Shown: one piece after another, positions 49,976-59,481 of the stretch
How the letters are laid out: every line of letters starts with the position of its first letter
How positions within the stretch are numbered: position 1 is the first letter of the stretch
NCBI GenBank assembly: GCA_008330645.1
Contig: VLTN01000004.1
Coordinates: 248,001 to 312,000 of the forward strand
Source: Cafeteria roenbergensis
Lineage: Eukaryota > Sar > Bigyra > Bicosoecida > Cafeteriaceae
Length of the DNA: 64,000 nt
Reading direction: 5' to 3'
Notes under the pieces: generated by a model
Seen by the model: only the letters and a program-made list of their open reading frames with translations
Databases searched by the model: none
Told to the model about the DNA's origin: nothing
Program-made: the position numbers and the translations under genes

Positions 49976-50268
49976 GACGCCGATTCGCGTGCTCGCCGGA
50001 GGGCCCGCCAATGGGCAAGGTGCTGCCGCGAGCCAGCGGCGTTTGATGCAGCAGTGGCCTTCGCGGTTGTCACAGCGGCTCGGCCTGAGCGCGCTCAAAT
50101 ACGGGGCGGGGTCGAGCTGGCTCGAATTCGCCGTTCACTCGAATGCTAGCTTGGTGACTCAATCTACCTGCGCGGCGCTGCCTCGCAAGCACGAACTCCC
50201 AGCCTCAAGGCTTGCACCAGGCCGACGCGCACACGCACGGCAGGGTTGCAATAATTCACGCCCGCTGC
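49976..50268. other. Convergent 3' spacer between helicase and EF-hand genes
   Basis: This 293-base region is locally richer in A/T (for example GCTCGAATTCGCCGTTCACTCGAATGC, partly repeated, about 50119-50146, and TTGCAATAATTCACG, about 50246-50260). It presumably holds both 3' UTRs. No gene was recognised. Confidence 0.4.
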
Positions 50269-52777
50269 TCAAGCCACGGCCGAAGGCGTGCGGGGTTTGC
50301 CCAGCGAGCCGAAAGTCGACCGCATCAGCGAGTCGACGTTGAGAGAAGTCACTTGGCGTCGCCCGGACACCGACGGCGCTGCGGCGTGCTTTCGCGCGAG
50401 CCCCCTGACCTCCGTCGAGGTCAAGGGCACACCTCGTGATGCCATCACGTCTCGAAACGATGCAGCCGAGACGGCATTGCCTGCACGACGCAAGCCCTGG
50501 GATTCAAAGTCGCGGAACGCCTCCGCCCAGGAACTTCCCAACACCGCCCGCATCTTTTCCTCTGCGGCCGATGCCTCGGCCGCAGGGTCGGCTCCACTTC
50601 CGGCGCGCCGCGCACTGCTGTGAGCGGGGACACCGCCGAAGCGGCTGGAACCCCGCCTGACAGAGGAAACGAACCCGGTGCGGCGGTCATACGGCACAGT
50701 TTCACCAAAGCGGTTGGCGCTCTGGCGGGAGCCGGGGCGTGCGGCTCCCGTGCGCGCAGCCCGTGACCCGGCAGTCGCCGACGCCACCCTGGGGAACGTC
50801 AGCTGGGGCACAGCCGATCCGCGGCTCGCTGGCCGTCCCTCAGACCTTGACAGCGCGCTCCCGCGAGACCTGGCGGATTCCGGGCTGCGGCGCACTGAGT
50901 AGTCGCCAGGAGCAAGCGTCCTGCTTCCCTGGACGGAACGAGGACGCGGCGTGCTGCGCACGGAGCCCGGCCGGCTACTGGAGCGAGCACCCGCGGTGGC
51001 TGGCCGGACGCTCTTGGCGGGAGCCACAAGCTCGCCGGAGCGCAGCCCAAGGAGCGCCTGGTTCTCCGCAGTTCGACCGAGAAGGGGCCCCACGGTGGTG
51101 TTGAACTCGTCGATGGAGACCGTCCCGTCCCCGTTCGTGTCGTACTTGGCCATGAGCTCAGAAATCACCTCCGTGGGCACAGCTCCGCCCAGACGCTTGA
51201 CGGCAGCAGCGAACTCGTCCTTGGAAATGAACCCGCTGCAGTCTGAGTCCATCGCCCGGAAAGCATGCTGGATTTCGCTAAAGCGGCCGTACATCGACTT
51301 TGCCAGCAGCTCCTCCGCTCCCGAGAGTCCCAGGCTTGCGGGAGCGTCAGCGGGAGAGTCGCCGCTGTGATGGGCACGCCCCCCGACACCCCGCACTGCA
51401 GTTTCATCCCAGGCCCCGCTCTTGGACTCCATCTCCCGAAAGAGCCTGCCGCGGTGGGCGGCGGAAGGGTGCAGCAGCGGGCCAACACGAGCGTTAAACT
51501 CGTCGTACGAAACTGTTCCGTCCCCGGAGACGTCGTATTGCATGGTGAGCGTCTTGAAGTCCCTGTCGCTCACGTTGATTCCAAGGGCACGGAGAGCGAG
51601 CCGAAACTCGCTTTGCGACAGGCTGCCGCTCTTGTCCTCGTCGAACAACCGGAACGCGCGCTGGACGGTGGCGAACCTGCCCCGCAGCTTCGTCGCCAGG
51701 GCCTCCTCGGCGGCGGCCAGCTTCAACAAGGGCAGGCCAGACTGCTTGTCGATCAGCTCGCCGCGATCCGGCAAGTCCGGGAGGCTGAGGTACTCGCCGA
51801 TGACCTTGCGGAACTCGTCGCGACTCATCGTCGTGGAGGTGTCCCCAGGAGCCTTGAACTTGCGCATCAGCTTGAAGCTTTCGTCGTCTCCGATCTTGCC
51901 AAGGCCGACTTTGCGCAGGGCCTGAATGAACTCAGCGTGGCAAATGTTGCCGCTGCCGTTGGTGTCCGCCTCTTGGAATGCGCGGTCCAGATCGCGAAAC
52001 TTGGACTTGATTGCCGCGGCCATGCGCGAACGCTGCCACTTCGGGAGGCGGGGCGTTTCCGGGCGATCTGCCATCACTTGGCCGGACGGAGGCAGCATCA
52101 TGGTCCCAATCCGGTTGTTGAACTCGACAAAGTCCACCCTGTCGTCCTTGGTAGTGTCGAACTTGCTCCAGAACGCCTCGAACTCCTTGTCCTCCATGTC
52201 CAGCCCAAGCTTGCGCTTCACTGCAAAACGCTCGACAGCGGGCCCTTAGGCAAGGTTGCGAGCAAGGGCTTGCTCTGGGGCTGCCGGGCGGGGCCGGCCG
52301 GAGTCCACGGGAACCAACAACGAGCCGCGGGATCAAGTGCGAGCAGGGCGCACGAGGCACTGCAGTGGGACCCAAGAAGTCAGCAGCGAGGAGCTGGGCA
52401 GAAGCTCACGCATGTCTCGGAACTCAGTCCTTGAGAGAAACCCCGAGTAGTCGACATCAGTGCGCACGAATGCGTCGTTGACATGCTTGAACCGCTCGAC
52501 CAGCTTGCGGTCCAGGAGCTGCGGCCGACGGGCGGCAGGGTTGGCAGTGCGCAGTAGCCGGATGAGTGGGGTGGCGGGCAAGGTCTGGGCACGGCAAGAG
52601 TTGGCGCGCGGTTGGCATGCGTTGCCATGCGCGGCAGCACGCTGCGCAGGTGCAACACCTCACCTTCCAGGCCAGCTCGGCCGACACTTTGGGGGACTTG
52701 GCTTCAATGACCTTGCGCCCGTGAGCGCGGCCTTTGACACGCAGCGCTTGACCCGACAGCGCCAGAGATGCCGCCAT
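50269..52777 (-). CDS. Multi-EF-hand calcium-binding protein
   Basis: 724-residue protein in three exons: 52777-52664, 52518-52410 and 52220-50269. Introns of 145 and 189 bases are GTGAGG...GCAG and GTGAGC...GCAG. Splicing restores the first EF-hand helix (SRTEFRDM-LKRKLGLD). The ATG at 52777 begins MAASLALSGQALRVKG. There are eight EF-hand-like loops in pairs: DVDYSGFLSRTEF, DTTKDDRVDFVEF, DTNGSGNICHAEF, a degenerate APGDTSTTMSRDEF, DEDKSGSLSQSEF, DVSGDGTVSYDEF, DSDCSGFISKDEF and DTNGDGTVSIDEF. Loops 5-8 have intact Ca ligands; loops 2 and 4 look weak. A Ser/Arg-rich tail of about 200 residues follows, ending in a short helical unit. The RLLDRK-type helix before each loop recalls ciliary EF-hand proteins, but function and partner are unknown. 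Confidence 0.9.
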
Positions 52778-53227
52778 CTGCGGGGGACCTTGGTTTCAAC
52801 GGCTGGTCGCAGGGTCTCGGTTTGCGCGCCCGAAACCCGCCCGCCAGCGAGGACTGGCAGGCAGTGAAGAGCCTGCGCGCGCAGACCAACAATCGACTGG
52901 AACGCGATCTACATGGCAACTCACACCTGCTTTGCCGTCAGCTGGCTCGGTGCGGGCTCGACAGGCGTGGTCGCAGTCGATGGCGTTGCGCCAAATGCAG
53001 CGGCTCTGCCAATGGAGCGCAGCCCACGACAGTGCATCGCCGTTTCCCGACCGTTTCAGAACTGCGCTTGCGGTGGGACTGGCACAGGCGCTGTGCACTG
53101 CATGGCCAGCGAGTGGCTTGCGCCGGTTTGCGCCGCGTGAAGCAATTCGAAAAGAATTCGGGACACGGGCATCGAGAGCAGGCCACACGCAGCAGGCTCC
53201 GTCGTGCTCTTGCGAAGCTCGTCTGAC
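52778..53227. other. Intergenic, CAP-G2 3' end to EF-hand 5' end
   Basis: This 450-base spacer lies between two minus-strand genes. Open frames exist on both strands but none has the local codon bias or recognisable sequence. It contains a palindrome-like AATTCGAAAAGAATTCG (about 53143-53159). Probably the CAP-G2 3' UTR plus the EF-hand promoter. Confidence 0.45.
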
Positions 53228-56200
53228 TCAGGCTCGCTCGCCAATCTGCGCCGCAACGGCATGAACTGGCCCAAGTGGAGTCGCATCCGCCGCCTGCTTC
53301 AGCAGTCCAGCAATGGGAAGGAGGCCGGCGGAGTCCGGGTTCTCCTGGGCGCCCAAGCTCAAGGCGTCGGCCAGCGGACCGCTCATCTTGTCCCCGTCCT
53401 GCTCTGCCCACGCGGCCGAGAGTAGGGCCAACCAAGGCAGCGCCGCCTCCGAGGCGCCCTTCAGGGCCGCAGCGGAGCGCACGCTCAACGCAAGCGCCGG
53501 GGTGCCAGCTCCCGCCTTGGAGCGGCTAGCCGCGGCGCTGTTGCTGCCCTTGGCTGCGTCCACCAGGCCCATGAGCGCCGGCCTGAGGCCCGTTGCCAGA
53601 GCGCCGGCAAAAGCGGCTTCGGTCTCGGGCCGTCCCAGCAGGGGTGCAACCAGCGACCGGAGCCCCAGCCCCAGCTCGTGCACCCCAGACAGGGCCGTGG
53701 TCGCGGCACCAGAGGCGCCGCCCGCTGCAGCGGCGACGGCAAACGCCTCGCCCACGCTGGAGGCGGTGCCCCCCGCTGCGCGAACAGCCCCCGGCAGGAC
53801 GGACGTGATGGCGGCGGCGAGGGCTGCCGGGGCGCCTCTGCGAGCGGCCGCGGCGCCGTCGCTCATACGGCGGACGCACCCCGCCCACACGGCCCCGGCG
53901 CGGCGCGCCTGCCGGGCTGCCATGGCACGCACGGCAGCAGCGCTTCCAGCCGCCTCCAGGGTCGGGCAGAGCACCCTGGGCCGCGAAGCAGAGGCCAGGA
54001 GGGCGAGGGCTGCGGCGGCGCCAGCTCCTGCAGCGGGGCCGGGAAGACCTGCGCCCGCAAGGCCGGAGGGCGAGTTGGCGCTCGCCACCACGCGGGCTGC
54101 CAGGCGCAGCATCGCCGACACAAGCAGGCTTCCGCCGTGGGCCTCCTGGGCGTACGCGGCCGACCATGCTCCGGGAGTCTGGCGGTCGCCGGCCTCGGCC
54201 CCGGGGCCTGCCTTTCCAGGCTTGCCGCGACCACGGCCGCGCTGCGAGGGCATGACGCTCGACGGCATCCCCCCCTGGTCCGCCGCGTAGAGGCAGGCCG
54301 GCGGGGGCGGGACTGCGGTCACAGCAGCGGCCGAGGCCGCATCCTGCACTGCCCGGAGCAGCGCGCACGCCGCGTCGCCCCCTGAGCCCATGGACACGCA
54401 GTCCGCCAGGACCGTTGTCACGGCAGCGGCGGCATCGACGTTTGCGCGGGCAATGGCGGCGAGCCTGGCCGGCACCGCGGCCGCTTCCAGTGCAGCCGTT
54501 GCCTCTGCATCCCCCGCCCCGGCCTCGCCGTCCGCCGCCGTCGAGTCCCCGGCCCCGGCGCTGTCGGGGAGGGTCGACACGACGGACCCCGCCACCGGAA
54601 GCACGTCGGAGGCGATCCAACGCACGAGGGCGGACATGACCGGGCCGGCGGCAAAGAAGGAGGCCGCGTCGCCCTCGCCAGCCGCGGCGGCCGACGCAGC
54701 AGCGACGGCCGCGTGAACTGAGAGGCGAGCCATGATGCCAACGGCCTTGCTGGCCGCCGCGACGTTGGAAAGGGGCGCGCGGAGGGCCGCCGCCGCCGCT
54801 GCCGAGCGTGCGTCGCCGTGCTCCGTGGCCGCGTCGCTGCCTGCGTCGTCGTCGACATCCTCGTCGTCGTTCGCAGCGTCCATGGCCAGCCGCAACTCTG
54901 CTGACAGCAGGCCAGTGCAAGCGTCCAGGGCGCCTGTGAGCGCAGCCATGCGCGCTTCGTCCGCCACCAGGGCGGCGCGCGCCCCGGAGGGGTCGACTGC
55001 AAGCAGGCGGTCGAGCGCTGCCACGGCGGCGCTGGCGCCGAAGCCCGAGCCGAGTGCGGCAGAGGCCTCCGCGGTGACCATGAGGGACGACACTGGGCCG
55101 CGGGCCGCGGCGGTGCGCGTGGGCGTCGCGGCCGCGGCGGCGCGGATGGCGGTCTCGCAGCGGTCCACGAGCGATCCCCAGCGGCCAAGCCCGCAAAGGG
55201 CGTCGACGGCAGCGGCATGAAGGCGCGATCCCGGAGGCGCGCGCTCGATGACGGGCCATGCCCAGCCGTCAACGACGGCCTCGGAGGCCGCGCCGCCGAG
55301 CGTGGCGGCGACGGCCAGGAGGGACGCTGCGGCAGCGGCGGACGGGTCAGTCTCCGCGGTCTGGGGGGCGGCTGCCGTGGGGGCGCTCGCTGTCCTGACG
55401 GCGTCGGGCGCGCCGGCAACGTCGGCGGCGCTGCCCACGATGCCCTCCAGGAGGGACAGGAGGGACTTGGGGGTGACCGCCGCGAGCAGCTTGGCGCGAA
55501 GCGCAGCCACGTCCTCCGAGGATGCGGGCGCGGAGGCGCCGGACGCGGAGGCGCTCCCTTCAGTGGTCGCGTCGGAGCCCAGCACGTCGACGGCCAGGCC
55601 GGCCCACACGGCGCGGAACACGGCGGTGAGGTGGGCCATGAGGACGTGGTTGCGGGCGTCAAGGGCGCCGGCCTTCTTGCCCGAGGCCGCTGACTCGACG
55701 GAGCGCACGAGCGCCTTGTGGAGGACGAGGGCCAGCCGCGTGCGCTCCTGCGCCGTGGCCGCCATTCCGGCGTTCGCGAAGAAGGCCACGCCTGCCGCGG
55801 GGTGGCGGCGCATGCAGCGCACGACGCGGGTGATGAGGTCCGAGGCCGAGGCGCCAGGCGGGAGGAACGACGGGGCGAGGAGGCGGATGAGGGCAGGGCG
55901 AGTGGAGTCGGAGCCGGCGTCCAGCACGAGCCTTGCCATGATGTCGTCGGCGGGGACAACGTCGTAGAGGCGGATGGAGCGCAGGCACTGCACCTTGAGC
56001 AGCAGCTGCAGGACAGAGCTGCGCACGCGCTCGGAGCGGTCGTGGACGAGGGGGCTCATTGCCGGCAGCAGCGATGCAAGCAGCGGGTGAGCGAGCACCT
56101 GGTCGAGGAGGAATGCCACGCCGTCCACGGCCGCGGAGCGCACAGCGACGGACGAGGCGTCGCGGGCGCAGTCACCCGCCACGCGGGCCAGGAGGCGCTT

Positions 56201-57484
56201 GGTGGTGGCGGCAGGCACCAGCTCCCAGAAGGAGGAGAGGATGCGGCAGGTGCCTTGGGCAGCGGCCGCGCGCACGGCCGGGGACGCGTCGGCGAGGAGC
56301 CTGTAGATGGCAGTGAAGTTTCGCTGCATCGCGGAGTCAAAGTCGTCCTTGGAGGAGGTGGGGTCCGCGACCGGGAAGGCGTCGACGAGCAGAGCCAGCG
56401 AGTTGCGCCGCGCCGCCGGGGATGCGGCCTCGATCCCGCGCCAGATGACGGGGCCGTAGATGCGGGCGACCATCGCGTCGACCTCGCTGATCTTCTTGGC
56501 CCGCATGACGGGCTCAAGCACGCGGCGGACGGCCTTGAAGGCGTCGGAGCGCGCGGCAGTGACGCCGCGGACCACGAGGTCCTGGAGGACGACATCCTCG
56601 ATGGCGGCGCGCGCCCCCGAGCCGTCCTCGGCCGCGGTCCACGCGCGGAGGAAGAGGTTCCCGTAGGCGGTGAGCTCGGAGGCGTGGCAGTAGGGCAGCT
56701 GGTTCAGCACCGCCGAGTAGGCCACGGGCAGCGCCGACTCTGCAAGCTCCTGGGCAACGTACTGGAGGAAGCCACGGCCCTCGCGCGAGCGGAGGAAGGC
56801 GGGGTTGATGAAGCACTGAGCCAAGAGGTCCTTGAGCCCGGCAGCGCTCTCGTCGTCCATGTCGACGAGCGGCAGCGCCTCGCGCATGGAGTGGCAGCGC
56901 TTCACGTCGGCGTCCGCCGCCCCGGGGTCGTTGGCGAGCAGCAGCAGGCAGGGCAGGGTGTGCGTGGTGAGCGCCTCCGCGCCCTTGCGGCGCTGCTCCC
57001 AAAGCGTGGCGCACAGCTTCAGCGTGGCCATGCGCGCGTCGTCGCCCGCCGGCCCCTTGAACACGAACAGCGCCGCATGGAGCGTCTCCGCAAGCGTGAA
57101 GAGGGCGCCGGAGACGCTGTGGGACTTGTCCTTGGCCCATCCGTGAGCCGTTGCCGCCGCGGCGCGCAGCGCGCGCAGGGCAGTTGCAAAGGAGGCAGCG
57201 TCTTCCGAGTCAAAGCCCTCCGCGTCGGCCTCTGCTGCTGCCGCATACGCCTCGTTCTGCTCCGCAAAGTCCTCTGCGCCTACGACCTCGGCGGCCAGCT
57301 GGGCGAGGCACTCCCAGAGCTGCTTCTGCTTGCCGACCGAGAGGAGGCCAACGGCGGCGTCAGTTGCCGCTTGCGCGGTGCGGCCCCCGAGCGTCTGGGC
57401 CACCGTCGCAGGCGTAGCATCGGCCCCAGGCTTGAGAAGGTCCATGATGGACTCCTTTTCGGAGGCTGCGGCTGCAGCTGCCAT
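53228..57484 (-). CDS. NCAPG2: Condensin II complex subunit G2
   Basis: HEAT-repeat subunit of condensin II, which shapes chromosomes in the nucleus during prophase. Single exon, 1418 residues (human about 1140). The start ATG at 57484 gives MAAAAAASEKESIMDLLKPG. The conserved N-terminal half shows the family pattern: HSMREALPLVDMDDESAAGL, RNFTAIYRLLADASPAVRAA, AAQGTCRILSSFWELVPAAT, LAHPLLASLLPAMSPLVHDR and SERVRSSVLQLLLKVQCLRS. HEAT-like helices continue to the C-terminus but are loaded with Ala/Gly-rich inserts, including an acidic run NDDEDVDDDAG. This is direct evidence that the organism has condensin II. The downstream neighbour is a cohesin acetyltransferase, but they have separate spacers and no sign of co-transcription. 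Confidence 0.9.
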   Translation of the reverse strand: MAAAAAASEKESIMDLLKPGADATPATVAQTLGGRTAQAATDAAVGLLSVGKQKQLWECLAQLAAEVVGAEDFAEQNEAYAAAAEADAEGFDSEDAASFATALRALRAAAATAHGWAKDKSHSVSGALFTLAETLHAALFVFKGPAGDDARMATLKLCATLWEQRRKGAEALTTHTLPCLLLLANDPGAADADVKRCHSMREALPLVDMDDESAAGLKDLLAQCFINPAFLRSREGRGFLQYVAQELAESALPVAYSAVLNQLPYCHASELTAYGNLFLRAWTAAEDGSGARAAIEDVVLQDLVVRGVTAARSDAFKAVRRVLEPVMRAKKISEVDAMVARIYGPVIWRGIEAASPAARRNSLALLVDAFPVADPTSSKDDFDSAMQRNFTAIYRLLADASPAVRAAAAQGTCRILSSFWELVPAATTKRLLARVAGDCARDASSVAVRSAAVDGVAFLLDQVLAHPLLASLLPAMSPLVHDRSERVRSSVLQLLLKVQCLRSIRLYDVVPADDIMARLVLDAGSDSTRPALIRLLAPSFLPPGASASDLITRVVRCMRRHPAAGVAFFANAGMAATAQERTRLALVLHKALVRSVESAASGKKAGALDARNHVLMAHLTAVFRAVWAGLAVDVLGSDATTEGSASASGASAPASSEDVAALRAKLLAAVTPKSLLSLLEGIVGSAADVAGAPDAVRTASAPTAAAPQTAETDPSAAAAASLLAVAATLGGAASEAVVDGWAWPVIERAPPGSRLHAAAVDALCGLGRWGSLVDRCETAIRAAAAATPTRTAAARGPVSSLMVTAEASAALGSGFGASAAVAALDRLLAVDPSGARAALVADEARMAALTGALDACTGLLSAELRLAMDAANDDEDVDDDAGSDAATEHGDARSAAAAAALRAPLSNVAAASKAVGIMARLSVHAAVAAASAAAAGEGDAASFFAAGPVMSALVRWIASDVLPVAGSVVSTLPDSAGAGDSTAADGEAGAGDAEATAALEAAAVPARLAAIARANVDAAAAVTTVLADCVSMGSGGDAACALLRAVQDAASAAAVTAVPPPPACLYAADQGGMPSSVMPSQRGRGRGKPGKAGPGAEAGDRQTPGAWSAAYAQEAHGGSLLVSAMLRLAARVVASANSPSGLAGAGLPGPAAGAGAAAALALLASASRPRVLCPTLEAAGSAAAVRAMAARQARRAGAVWAGCVRRMSDGAAAARRGAPAALAAAITSVLPGAVRAAGGTASSVGEAFAVAAAAGGASGAATTALSGVHELGLGLRSLVAPLLGRPETEAAFAGALATGLRPALMGLVDAAKGSNSAAASRSKAGAGTPALALSVRSAAALKGASEAALPWLALLSAAWAEQDGDKMSGPLADALSLGAQENPDSAGLLPIAGLLKQAADATPLGPVHAVAAQIGERA

Positions 57485-57802
57485 CCGTGCCGGGCTGCGC
57501 TGGCGGCAACGGTGTGCCCGCCCGCTCGCGCAAACGGGCCGCAACCGGCAGAGCCAGTTGCAGGTTTTTTGAGTTTGGGTGAGTCGTTTGCCCGCGTCAG
57601 AGCGCGGTGGCGCACCAGCTGGGGCGCTCACGGGTGCCAGCAGTGGCCAAGAGCACGTCCGAGTTGATGCGCAATGCCACGACCAAACCACAGCGGCGCA
57701 GCGACGGCTTGCACGCGTGCGCCCCACGCAGCAAGCGCTTGTGGCAGCAAGAGCCCCCCCCCCCCCGACTGCGGACCGCCGCTTCCCCCGCCCTGGTCCA
57801 GC
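57485..57802. other. Intergenic, Eco1 3' end to CAP-G2 5' end
   Basis: This 318-base spacer has a T-rich element (GCAGGTTTTTTGAGTTTGGG, about 57560-57579) upstream of CAP-G2 and a homopolymer CCCCCCCCCCC (about 57757-57767). No coding frame or RNA gene was seen. Confidence 0.4.
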
Positions 57803-59257
57803 TCACTCGCCCGCGCGACCGCTGCCGTAGACAGGAAAGTCCGGCCGCCCGAGAACCGCACGCGCAAGCGCTGACCCGGAAATCGTGGGGGACGACACTG
57901 CAAGCGCCTCCCTCCCCACCGGCGCCCCCAGAGTCACCAGCTGCGCCGCGCGGAACAGCAGCCCTCCCAGCCCCCGCCGGCGCATGCCAGGGTGAACCCA
58001 CACTTGCCGGATTCCGACCCTTGCCGAGGCCGCTGCGGGGGCGTCCGCCCTGGCAACGTCGCAGTGGCCGATCAGCCGGGCGCCGGAGATGGGCTCTGAC
58101 GTGGCCAGCCCCACCACCACTCGGGCAGCGGACGCCACTGCCGGGGCGCCCGCGGTTGCGCCAGACGGGGCGGCGGGCATGGTGCAGACGAGCAGCGTGA
58201 GTCCGGCCTCGTGGCGAGCAACGCGGCCTCTGGAGCGGGTCACGACCTCGTCCGCTGCAGGCGCTGGCAGAAGCTCGCTCTCGGCAGAGGCCTCGACACG
58301 CGTCCCCATGGCACTCTCCAGCAGCGCCAGCATGTCCGCCGCGCGGTCCAGCAGCCTGCCCGTCGCCGCCCGCAGCGACACGGCCACCACGTTCGCCCCG
58401 GCCGCGCTGCGCGCCACCACCGGCAGAGCCGCCAGCGTGGCCCCAGCGCGAGGAGCCGCGTCGTTCGGGCGGGCGGGGCAGACGGCGCGGTGTTGCGCGG
58501 CTGCCAGGTCGTCCCCGGCGGGGCCGGCGTCCGCGCCGCAATCGGGGCAGCGCCGCGCTGGGCGGGCCCCGGTCAGCATGTTCACCACGGGGAGCAGGGC
58601 CTGCCGCTTCTGCGTGGGGCCGCGCCGGCGGGAGCCCGGGAGCGCGCGTGGGGCGGGCGCTCCCGCCGTTGCAGCGGCGGTGGGGGCCGCACCAAGGGCA
58701 CGCCCTGAGCCAGTCAGGGCGCCCGCCGTGTCCAGAGTCAGGCCCAGCGCGCTGTACGGGTTGATGCCCTGCTCGCGAAACCACCTGTCCGGGTCGGCTG
58801 CCGACGGCAGGCTGGCTGCCTCCCGGGGAACAGAGCCACCACCGGGGCCGCTGGCGGTGCCTGCCGCACTGGGGCTTGCGGCAGGCGCAGCAAGGCGCTT
58901 CCACTCGTCCTTCAAGGTCCCGCTGTCGCTGCAGCACACGGCGGGCACCGGGACCCATCCAGGCCTGGACACCATGGCCACCGCTTCAAAATCAAGGCTC
59001 GTCCCGCTCCTCAGGGGCGAATCGCACCGCGGCGGGCTACGCGACTGGGCCGCGGCGGGGAGGGTCGGGGGCGTCGTGGCCATGCGGGCCGCGGCGGCCG
59101 CCGCCTGAGGAGGGGTTTCTGCCCCCCCAGCACGGGTTCCCGACCGCCTGCGCTTGCCCTGCCTCCTGGAGTACGTGCGTGCCGCAGCGGAAATCGGCTG
59201 CGGCGGGGCGGCCTCTTTGGCGGGCCTGGACCGGGCCCAGGCGGCCTGCAAGGCCAT
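57803..59257 (-). CDS. ESCO: Eco1/ESCO-type cohesin acetyltransferase
   Basis: Acetylates the Smc3 subunit of cohesin in S phase to establish sister-chromatid cohesion. Single exon, 484 residues. A C2HC-type zinc finger lies at about residues 237-260 (CPDCGADAG...AQHRAVC), as in Eco1. The C-terminal acetyltransferase domain carries VGIRQVWVHPGMRRRGLG (about 414-431), including the acetyl-CoA loop RRRGLG. It ends REALAVSSPTISGSALA...DFPVY, matching the family's LAFSxPTxxGxxFA...FLVY. An N-terminal basic patch (ARTYSRRQGKRRRS) resembles the usual Eco1 start region. KRQALLPVVNML just before the finger sits where a PCNA-binding box occurs but lacks its aromatic pair. The start at 59257 is the first ATG after the preceding gene ends at 59482. 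Confidence 0.88.
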   Translation of the reverse strand: MALQAAWARSRPAKEAAPPQPISAAARTYSRRQGKRRRSGTRAGGAETPPQAAAAAARMATTPPTLPAAAQSRSPPRCDSPLRSGTSLDFEAVAMVSRPGWVPVPAVCCSDSGTLKDEWKRLAAPAASPSAAGTASGPGGGSVPREAASLPSAADPDRWFREQGINPYSALGLTLDTAGALTGSGRALGAAPTAAATAGAPAPRALPGSRRRGPTQKRQALLPVVNMLTGARPARRCPDCGADAGPAGDDLAAAQHRAVCPARPNDAAPRAGATLAALPVVARSAAGANVVAVSLRAATGRLLDRAADMLALLESAMGTRVEASAESELLPAPAADEVVTRSRGRVARHEAGLTLLVCTMPAAPSGATAGAPAVASAARVVVGLATSEPISGARLIGHCDVARADAPAAASARVGIRQVWVHPGMRRRGLGGLLFRAAQLVTLGAPVGREALAVSSPTISGSALARAVLGRPDFPVYGSGRAGE

Positions 59258-59481
59258 CGTTGTCGCAAAGCGCAATTGCGCGCCACAGGCGCTTGCCAGC
59301 CCCGCGTCTCCGTGCCAGAGCGGACCGAGCTTGCACTTGCAGGCCAATGGGTGTTGGTGCGCGGATCGAACTGCGCCCCTTGGGCGGCCAGTGCAGGCGC
59401 GGCGGTCGCGCGGCGCGGCAGGAGTGGGGAGTCCGGCTGCTCGTGTTTGAACGGCGCGGTGGCTCTGCGCGCAAACTGGCA
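59258..59481. promoter_or_regulatory. Spacer between the coiled-coil gene and Eco1, with the Eco1 promoter
   Basis: 224 bases between same-strand genes. In-frame codons continue upstream of the Eco1 ATG into this region without conserved sequence. A CAAT-like GCGCAATTGCGC palindrome lies at about 59270-59281, about 13 bases before the Eco1 start. Confidence 0.35.

Noticed and set aside
55718-57667. 649-codon plus frame opposite CAP-G2
   Set aside because: Gly/Glu/Val-rich shadow peptide; the opposite strand matches condensin II G2 for over 600 residues.
59270-59281. GCGCAATTGCGC palindrome upstream of Eco1, considered as an operator
   Set aside because: A single short palindrome in a eukaryotic promoter region is expected by chance and has no second copy nearby; kept only as a remark.
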